Shown: in pieces, positions 7,366 through 11,932 of the stretch
Layout of the letters: each line of letters opens with the position of its first letter
How positions within the stretch are numbered: position 1 is the first letter of the stretch
Assembly (NCBI GenBank): GCA_017612755.1
Contig: JAGAFH010000120.1
Location: 1 to 11,932, forward strand
Origin: Clostridiales bacterium
Lineage (GTDB): Bacteria; Bacillota; Clostridia; Saccharofermentanales; Saccharofermentanaceae
Direction of reading: 5' to 3'
Length of the DNA stretch: 11,932 bases
Translations under genes and position numbers: made by a program
Notes under the pieces: model-generated
What the model saw: only the letters and a program-made list of their open reading frames with translations
Database searches by the model: none
What the model was told of the DNA's origin: nothing

Positions 7366-9689
7366 ATCCTACCACCAGGCGTGAGGGCAAGGAGAACAAT
7401 TCATTACGAAAACAACTCTTCGACGCCCTGACAAACAGATATTTCGTTCTGTCTTTCATTTTCTGCGTCATCGGCGCCGTTATCCTTGTAATGACTGCCA
7501 AACTTCAGTTCTCCGGATATCAGAGGACGATCTCTGCAGCTTCGGAAGGTATGCAGAGGCAGTATATCGTAAATGCTCCCAGAGGAGATATCCTTGACTG
7601 TAACGGCGTGACCCTTGCCACTACCGAATCAGTAAACACATTGATGATCTCCAATGCCTTTATGGATGATGATGACTTTAATGCCATGCTCCTGGAGCTC
7701 AGTTATCTTTTTGATGATTATAACTGTATCCCCGTATGTGACCTGGATGAGTATTTTGCTGTGGAACCTTTCCAGTTTAAGAAGAGCGAGGATGAGATCA
7801 GGCTCTGGCAGACAAACCATAACCTTTTCGATCTTCAGGACTACACAGAAGGCGTTATCGTTACATTTTCCGATAATTACGTAAAGACTGATCCCCAGGT
7901 ATTCTTCCTTTACCTTCGTGACCTTTTCGGCATCGATCCCAACTATACGGAGGATGAGGCCTACAGGATCATAAGGATCAGATACCAGATATTCCAGGAT
8001 AACTGGTCCTTTGTAACCGGAACACCTATCGAGATCGCTACAGACGTTCCACAGGAACTTATTACGCTTCTGACGGAACAGAATTACAAATATATGGGCA
8101 TCATCAGCGGTGTAGACTACAGAAGGGTCTATACACCCCTGGCCCAGCTGTCCTGTCATGTGGTGGGATATGTCGGAAGGATCTCCCAGGAGACCCTGGC
8201 TACACTTCAGCCTTACGGATACAGTAACGACGACCTGGTAGGCCAGTCCGGTGTCGAGTCCCAGATGGAGAGATATCTTCACGGTCAATCCGGTATCTCG
8301 TCTTATAATATCTGGACTGAAGAGGCGGAAGACGGCTTGTTCTTCCCCTCGGATTACGGTGTTGATCCCGTGCCCGGAGCCACAGTAAACCTTACCATAG
8401 ATTCCGATCTTCAGAGAGTGGGCATCGAGGCTATGAAGCAGTATATCGAAGATGCCGAGATAGCTGAACAGCTGAAGGGAACAGGTTATAAGACTGCCAA
8501 TGCAGGTGCTTTCGTTATGATGAACGTAAATACGGGAGCGGTCATAGCTATGGGATCTTATCCCAATTTCGACCCTAATGACTTCGTCCTTTCCATGTAT
8601 GGTGATAAGCAGGCCCAGGAGCAGCTGGAGTATTACCTGGGTATCGGAGAGTATGAGGATATCACTGCTGAAGATATGCCCCTCTGGAACAGGGCCATCA
8701 TGTCCCAGTATGCTCCCGGTTCCACTTTTAAGATGTGTACGGCCCTTGCGGGGCTTGAAGAAGGCGTTATCTTCCCGGGATCTGATTACATAAGATGTGA
8801 AAGCCCTATCGATATCGGCGGCTGGGAGTTCAAATGCCTGGAGTTCCCTGATACGGGACACGGCACTCTCGACCTTAACTCAGCAATGGCCACATCCTGT
8901 AACATCTATTTCATGAGACTGGGAGTTGAGACGGGTATCGACAATATCGATGCTATGGGCGAGAGACTGGGCCTGGGAGAATATACTGGCATCGACCTTC
9001 CCGGTGAGATCTGCGGTATCAGGGCTTCCCGTGAGATGAAGAGGCTTCTCCGCGAAAGTGAGTACGACAGGACCTGGTTCCCGGCGGATACTGCCCAGTC
9101 GGCCATCGGACAGTTCGATAACTGCTTTACCATCATGCAGCTCTGCAGATATACGGCGGCTATTGCCACCAATGAGCTGGTGACACCTTATGTTGTGGAC
9201 AGCGTCGTGGCTTCGGACGGATCTATCCTTTACCAGGGCCAGAAGCCGGCAACAGCTCTGGGTATCGACGAGGATAATATCGAGGCAGTAAGATTTGCCA
9301 TGAGATGCGTAGTTACAGGTACTTCCATGTGGGAAGGAACGGCCCAGGAGACATTCTACGATTTCCCCATCGCTGTTGTTTGTAAGACCGGTACCGCCGA
9401 GACAGGTTACGAGGAGAGTCACAAGGAGTATTCCAACGGTCTTTTCGTTTGCTATGCTCCTGCTGATAACCCTGAAGTTGCCATCGCCCTTGTTGTTGAG
9501 AGGGGTGAGTGGGGTAAGTCTACGGCTATCATCGCAAGAGACCTGCTGGCAGCTTATTTCGGAGTTCCGGAGAGCTATTCCGCCAGTGTTCCTGAGTCAT
9601 ATCCCCAGATAGGCGATGACGTGGATCTCTTTATCCCTACGCCTGTACCGACTCCCGTAGTGGCGGACGATGACGATACGGAAGACTGA
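7350..9689 (+). CDS. mrdA: penicillin-binding protein 2, class B transpeptidase of the elongasome
   Basis: PBP2 cross-links peptidoglycan during cell elongation, working with MreC, MreD and a SEDS glycosyltransferase. The 779-residue protein has one membrane anchor at about 30-53, a PBP dimerisation/pedestal domain (about 65-330, with GQSGVESQMERYLHG starting at G298) and the transpeptidase domain (about 385-735). All three active-site motifs are intact: S458-T-F-K461 with the nucleophilic serine, S516-C-N518, and K679-T-G-T682. The pedestal domain carries a long acidic insertion (about 105-245), which I associate with clostridial PBP2 proteins. The tail ends in PTPVPTP and a run of aspartates, probably a flexible extension. 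AGGAGGGGAG within the end of mreD supports the ATG. It is the last gene of the run; rodA does not follow. Confidence 0.94.
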   Translation: MADDLNPTTRREGKENNSLRKQLFDALTNRYFVLSFIFCVIGAVILVMTAKLQFSGYQRTISAASEGMQRQYIVNAPRGDILDCNGVTLATTESVNTLMISNAFMDDDDFNAMLLELSYLFDDYNCIPVCDLDEYFAVEPFQFKKSEDEIRLWQTNHNLFDLQDYTEGVIVTFSDNYVKTDPQVFFLYLRDLFGIDPNYTEDEAYRIIRIRYQIFQDNWSFVTGTPIEIATDVPQELITLLTEQNYKYMGIISGVDYRRVYTPLAQLSCHVVGYVGRISQETLATLQPYGYSNDDLVGQSGVESQMERYLHGQSGISSYNIWTEEAEDGLFFPSDYGVDPVPGATVNLTIDSDLQRVGIEAMKQYIEDAEIAEQLKGTGYKTANAGAFVMMNVNTGAVIAMGSYPNFDPNDFVLSMYGDKQAQEQLEYYLGIGEYEDITAEDMPLWNRAIMSQYAPGSTFKMCTALAGLEEGVIFPGSDYIRCESPIDIGGWEFKCLEFPDTGHGTLDLNSAMATSCNIYFMRLGVETGIDNIDAMGERLGLGEYTGIDLPGEICGIRASREMKRLLRESEYDRTWFPADTAQSAIGQFDNCFTIMQLCRYTAAIATNELVTPYVVDSVVASDGSILYQGQKPATALGIDEDNIEAVRFAMRCVVTGTSMWEGTAQETFYDFPIAVVCKTGTAETGYEESHKEYSNGLFVCYAPADNPEVAIALVVERGEWGKSTAIIARDLLAAYFGVPESYSASVPESYPQIGDDVDLFIPTPVPTPVVADDDDTED

Positions 9690-9722
9690 TCTTTTTGTCA
9701 AAAAATCAGTTTTTTACTGATT
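9687..9722 (+). terminator. probable A/T-rich intrinsic terminator after mrdA
   Basis: Two overlapping hairpins are possible. TGAT-c-TTTTT (9687-9696) pairs with AAAAATCA (9700-9708) around a 3-base loop with one bulged C, and is followed by GTTTTTT, as in an intrinsic terminator. Alternatively AATCAGT (9704-9710) pairs perfectly with ACTGATT (9716-9722) around a T5 loop. Both stems are A/T-rich, so efficiency is uncertain. A fresh promoter follows, which fits a transcript end here. Confidence 0.5.
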
Positions 9723-9740
9723 AGTTTATGCAAATTTCAA

Positions 9741-9769
9741 TTGATAATAGTACTGATTTTCTATAAAAT
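9741..9769 (+). promoter_or_regulatory. sigma-A-type promoter for the methylglyoxal-synthase-like gene
   Basis: TTGATA (9741-9746), a 17-base spacer and TAAAAT (9764-9769) lie in the 113-base gap after mrdA. The predicted start near 9776 leaves a leader of about 27 bases with AGAGG at 9791-9795. The -10 box is identical to that of the icd promoter. The gap otherwise holds only the terminator candidate. Confidence 0.7.
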
Positions 9770-9802
9770 TATATAAGAGATTTCAGATGAAGAGGTTCTG
9801 TT

Positions 9803-10201
9803 ATGAAGATCGTCCTGATGGCTGATAACCGTAAGAATGAGTTACTGGTCAATTTCTGTATTGCATATAAGACCCTTTTACTTAAACATCAGCTTATTTC
9901 CGTATATAACACCGCCAAGTATCTTAAGTCTGCGGTAGATATCGAAGTGTCAGGACTTTCCGTTGATTATTCCAGCGGCCTTGAGCAGCTGGCTGCAAGA
10001 GCCCAGTTTAATGAGATCGACTGCGTCATCTACTTAAGGGACGGCAGAAACGAGCAGCAGCTTAAGGACGCCCACGAACTCCTTAATGTCTGCGATTACA
10101 ACAACATCCCTTATGCCACGAACCTTGCTACAGCCGAGACACTTATCCTGGCTATCGACAGAGGTGACTTCGACTGGCGTCTGTGGCTTAAAGAGAACTG
10201 A
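9803..10201 (+). CDS. methylglyoxal synthase-fold protein with degenerate active site
   Basis: The 132-residue protein matches MgsA in length and layout. It keeps YLRD (77-80), IPYATNLATAE (102-112) and the FDWR C-terminus, against FLRDP, IPLATNMGTAE and FDFR in B. subtilis MgsA, compared from memory. MgsA converts dihydroxyacetone phosphate to methylglyoxal, but several residues needed for that are changed here. The conserved AHD near the N-terminus is A7-D8-N9, so the active-site histidine is lost. The phosphate-binding TGTTG is VYNTA (34-38). GPLGGDQQ is reduced to LSVDYSS, where D55 may still stand in for the catalytic aspartate. The PHEPD loop has no histidine in place. An active synthase is therefore unlikely; a binding or regulatory role is inferred. 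It has its own promoter and an AGAGG site 7 bases from the ATG. I withhold the mgsA symbol for this reason. Confidence 0.8.
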   Translation: MKIVLMADNRKNELLVNFCIAYKTLLLKHQLISVYNTAKYLKSAVDIEVSGLSVDYSSGLEQLAARAQFNEIDCVIYLRDGRNEQQLKDAHELLNVCDYNNIPYATNLATAETLILAIDRGDFDWRLWLKEN

Positions 10202-10209
10202 TATATCAG
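10198..10209. repeat. perfect 12-bp palindrome CTGATATATCAG between two genes
   Basis: The palindrome covers the stop codon of the methylglyoxal-synthase-like gene and ends three bases before the start of the hydrolase gene. It could be a short protein-binding site or could hold the start region in a small RNA hairpin, but it may equally be chance. Confidence 0.3.
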
Positions 10210-10212
10210 CCT

Positions 10213-10857
10213 ATGACAGTAAAAGTATTTCCTTACGGCCCTCTGGGGTCAAATATGTATGTTCTTATATCGAACGCATGCTGGTTTCTGATCGATCCGT
10301 CCTGTAAGCCTGATGCAGTATTTATGAGCCGGGCGGCTGATGAACTTAAGGCAAAGGAACTTAAGGGCATCATCATTACCCACGGCCACTTTGACCATCT
10401 GGCTGCCTGCGGCCTGTGGAGTGAAAAGTTTCCGGATGTGCCGGTCTATATCCACCCTGAGGACGCCATATGTCTAAAAGATCCCAGAAAGAACTGCTCT
10501 CTTGATTTTGCAGGCCCTGAGACCTTTGATATAACCCCGGAAGATATAATGGATCTGAACGGCGGAGTAATTGACGGTCTTAAGATAACCGTTCTTCATA
10601 CACCGGGACACTGTAAAGGCCAGTGCGCCATCATCTTCGAGGATACGGAAAGGGAAGACCTGAGGGACGTCATGTTTACGGGAGATCTTCTGTTTAAGGG
10701 TTCTATCGGCAGGACGGACCTTTACGATGGTGACTACAAAGAGATGCAGAGATCCCTTGAGATGCTGAAGTCCATAGAAAAAGACTACACGGTCCTTCCG
10801 GGTCACGGTCCCTCATCCACGCTTAATATCGAAAAAGCCACCAATCCTTTTCTTTAA
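10213..10857 (+). CDS. metallo-beta-lactamase-fold hydrolase, glyoxalase II-like (GloB family)
   Basis: The 214-residue cytosolic protein has the full set of metal ligands of a binuclear hydrolase: H57-x-H59-x-D61-H62 (THGHFDH), H133 in HTPGH, D158 in TGDLLF, and H198 in LPGHG. The GSIGRTDLYDGD segment and the short length are typical of GloB-like hydrolases, which cleave thioesters such as S-lactoylglutathione or related thiol adducts; the real substrate cannot be read from sequence. The start at 10213 is chosen because FPYGPLGSNMYVL is the conserved N-terminal strand of these enzymes, although the Shine-Dalgarno is poor. Starting 12 bases after the methylglyoxal-synthase-like gene implies co-transcription and perhaps translational coupling. 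That pairing suggests methylglyoxal or thiol-adduct chemistry, weakened by the degraded synthase site. It converges on the next gene with a 3-base gap. Confidence 0.9.
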   Translation: MTVKVFPYGPLGSNMYVLISNACWFLIDPSCKPDAVFMSRAADELKAKELKGIIITHGHFDHLAACGLWSEKFPDVPVYIHPEDAICLKDPRKNCSLDFAGPETFDITPEDIMDLNGGVIDGLKITVLHTPGHCKGQCAIIFEDTEREDLRDVMFTGDLLFKGSIGRTDLYDGDYKEMQRSLEMLKSIEKDYTVLPGHGPSSTLNIEKATNPFL

Positions 10858-10860
10858 GGA

Positions 10861-11736
10861 TCACATCTTGATGAAATAATAAACGAGCCCTGTGGCGAAA
10901 ATACCGAAAAGGGCAGAGAACAGGTTTGCGCCCAGTACATACGCAAAAAGAGTGGATCTCTTTCTTTCCTTAGGGACGACCCTCTTATAGACCGAATATT
11001 CTACGGCGATAATGCCTGCCTCCAGAAGTAAAAGGAAGAAAACGAAGTATTTTATAAAGATAAAGATCAGAACGTTGGCTGTCATATTGGTAGCCACGTT
11101 TGTGAGGAAGATAGTCCTGACCTCCTTTTTTGACTTATAGCCCATTGCTATGGCGAGACCTGTCTCCGCAACAAGGGTGAATGCAAGATCTAAGGCCATG
11201 ACTAAGATCATGTTCTTTCTGTTATATGTATCTGTGTAATTTCTGACCTTGATCCTGGGCCCGGTCCCGGAAAGATCCACGCTGTATTCTTCATATCTGC
11301 CTTCGATATGGAAGATATCCGATATAACATATTCACCGTTGTCGGGATAGTAGACCATTATCCTAAGGTCCCTGTCTGCAGCGGAAAAGCCGTAATAGGG
11401 GATCCTTGTATTACCGTTGTTCAGTCTGGTGGTGGATGAGGCGGTAAGACCGTCCGGATCCTCATAGTCAGAAAGAAAGTCATTGAGCTTTGAAACAGCA
11501 TCCGCATTATCTTTACCGTCATCATAGAAATAGTTATCCATAAGGCCTGCATGGGGCTCGTGGAACATGACGATAAAGTAATCCCTACCTTTGGGTGCGT
11601 TAAGCGTTGAAAGGTGGATGGTGGGCTCGGGAAGGGAGTTGGCAAAAACTGTGCCGAACAAGGAAAAGACGACCGTAAATACGATCATCAGGCAAAAGAT
11701 TCGTTTTGTAAGTCTAAGATCCCCGTCCTTTTTCAT
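10861..11736 (-). CDS. exported/membrane protein with four C-terminal TM segments, function unknown
   Basis: I do not recognise a named family. Numbered from the ATG at 11736, the protein has 291 residues. It begins with a signal-peptide-like segment (charged start, hydrophobic about 14-30, possible cleavage after VFA). An extracytoplasmic domain of about 140 residues follows, then four membrane segments at about 176-199, 207-228, 230-250 and 262-288. The membrane part carries conserved-looking polar residues inside hydrophobic stretches: E191, N213, N217, N221, E239, E246 and N271. An in-frame ATG at 11775 would add 13 residues, but this would place extra hydrophobic sequence before the signal peptide, and an extended -10 box lies between the two starts, so I prefer 11736. 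Neither start has a clear Shine-Dalgarno. It is transcribed against its neighbours on both sides and stands alone. Confidence 0.8.
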   Translation of the reverse strand: MKKDGDLRLTKRIFCLMIVFTVVFSLFGTVFANSLPEPTIHLSTLNAPKGRDYFIVMFHEPHAGLMDNYFYDDGKDNADAVSKLNDFLSDYEDPDGLTASSTTRLNNGNTRIPYYGFSAADRDLRIMVYYPDNGEYVISDIFHIEGRYEEYSVDLSGTGPRIKVRNYTDTYNRKNMILVMALDLAFTLVAETGLAIAMGYKSKKEVRTIFLTNVATNMTANVLIFIFIKYFVFFLLLLEAGIIAVEYSVYKRVVPKERKRSTLFAYVLGANLFSALFGIFATGLVYYFIKM

Positions 11737-11743
11737 GTAAAGT

Positions 11744-11752
11744 ATTATATCA
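11744..11752 (-). promoter_or_regulatory. extended -10 promoter element for the minus-strand gene
   Basis: On the minus strand TGATATAAT matches the extended -10 consensus TGnTATAAT, with no good -35 box at the right distance. The predicted transcription start is within a base or two of the ATG at 11736, which would make the mRNA nearly leaderless. A second TATAAT lies at 11756-11761 on the same strand and could give a leader of about 13 bases instead. Confidence 0.45.
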
Positions 11753-11764
11753 AAGATTATAACT

Positions 11765-11793
11765 TTTACATACAAAGGTGATTGTGATATATT
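11765..11793 (+). promoter_or_regulatory. promoter for pheS
   Basis: TTTACA (11765-11770), 17 bases, then TATATT (11788-11793) preceded by TG at 11785-11786 form a good promoter with an extended -10. The predicted start near 11800 leaves a leader of about 31 bases, too short for a T-box riboswitch. It lies back to back with the minus-strand promoter. Confidence 0.6.
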
Positions 11794-11830
11794 TATTTAG
11801 TTAAAAAGAAAGATTTGGAGGGTATCAGGC

Positions 11831-11932
11831 ATGAGTGACTTAAGAGAATCCCTTTCAAATATCCGTTCGGAGTTTGAAGAGAAGATCAAGAAGCTTACGA
11901 ATTCCAAAGACATAGAAGACTTAAGAGTAGAG
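11831..11932 (+). CDS. pheS: phenylalanyl-tRNA synthetase alpha subunit, N-terminal fragment (3' truncated by window)
   Basis: Only 34 codons are visible. The charged amphipathic helix ending in SKDIEDLRVE matches the N-terminal coiled-coil arm of bacterial PheS, where an LNxIRVxYLGKKG-type segment follows; the arm contacts tRNA-Phe. PheS with PheT charges tRNA-Phe with phenylalanine. GGAGGG at 11817-11822 lies 8 bases before the ATG and confirms the start. No catalytic motif is inside the window, so the call depends on a short match; another coiled-coil protein is possible. If correct, pheT should follow. Confidence 0.7.
   Translation, partial: MSDLRESLSNIRSEFEEKIKKLTNSKDIEDLRVE

Noticed and set aside
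7629..8861. 410-codon minus-strand open frame opposite mrdA
   Set aside because: It lies wholly inside a gene with intact catalytic motifs, has no recognisable domain, and arises from the codon bias of the plus-strand gene.
8880..9422. 180-codon minus-strand open frame opposite the PBP2 active-site region
   Set aside because: The plus-strand frame holds the S-C-N and K-T-G-T motifs; the minus frame is a shadow.
10844..10861. ATCCTT/AAGGAT hairpin at the junction of the two convergent genes
   Set aside because: The stem is only six pairs and no T-run follows on either strand, so I do not call it a bidirectional terminator.
11737..11775. Upstream ATG at 11775 as start of the minus-strand gene
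   Set aside because: It would put a second hydrophobic stretch before the signal peptide, lacks a Shine-Dalgarno, and lies upstream of the best -10 boxes.

Overview
The window looks like ordinary chromosomal DNA from an anaerobic Gram-positive bacterium of the class Clostridia, probably near Lachnospiraceae. This rests on the comEC...holA arrangement, a eukaryotic-type NADP isocitrate dehydrogenase, a clostridial-style mreC-mreD-PBP2 block, a lipobox lipoprotein, strong AGGAGG-type ribosome binding sites, and the moderate GC content. The taxon is an inference from gene style, not from a marker gene. I see no mobile element, CRISPR array, rRNA or tRNA, and no gene-free stretch longer than about 115 bases.

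Layout, left to right. (1) 2-3967, plus strand: the 3' end of comEC (DNA uptake channel), a two-copy TM-hairpin/beta-domain membrane protein, a secreted lipoprotein, and holA (DNA polymerase III delta). The two unknown genes sit between comEC and holA, which are usually neighbours. (2) 3999-9689, plus strand: a near-consensus promoter precedes a tightly spaced run of icd, a SEC-C zinc-motif protein, mreC, mreD and mrdA (PBP2). Gaps are 20, 15, -4 and -16 bases, so 2-oxoglutarate synthesis and the cell-elongation machinery appear to share a transcript. mreB and rodA are absent here. (3) 9690-10857, plus strand: a likely terminator and a new promoter, then a methylglyoxal-synthase-fold protein that has lost several catalytic residues, and a glyoxalase-II-like metallo-beta-lactamase-fold hydrolase. 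(4) 10861-11736, minus strand: an exported protein with four C-terminal membrane segments that carry unusual polar and acidic residues. (5) 11831-11932, plus strand: the 5' end of pheS with its own promoter.

Most of the window is housekeeping. The parts most worth a second look are the apparently inactive methylglyoxal synthase homologue paired with a hydrolase, the internally duplicated membrane protein beside comEC, the coupling of icd to mreCD-mrdA with an inverted repeat over the promoter, and the minus-strand membrane protein. I did not find clear evidence of a wholly new multi-gene system.
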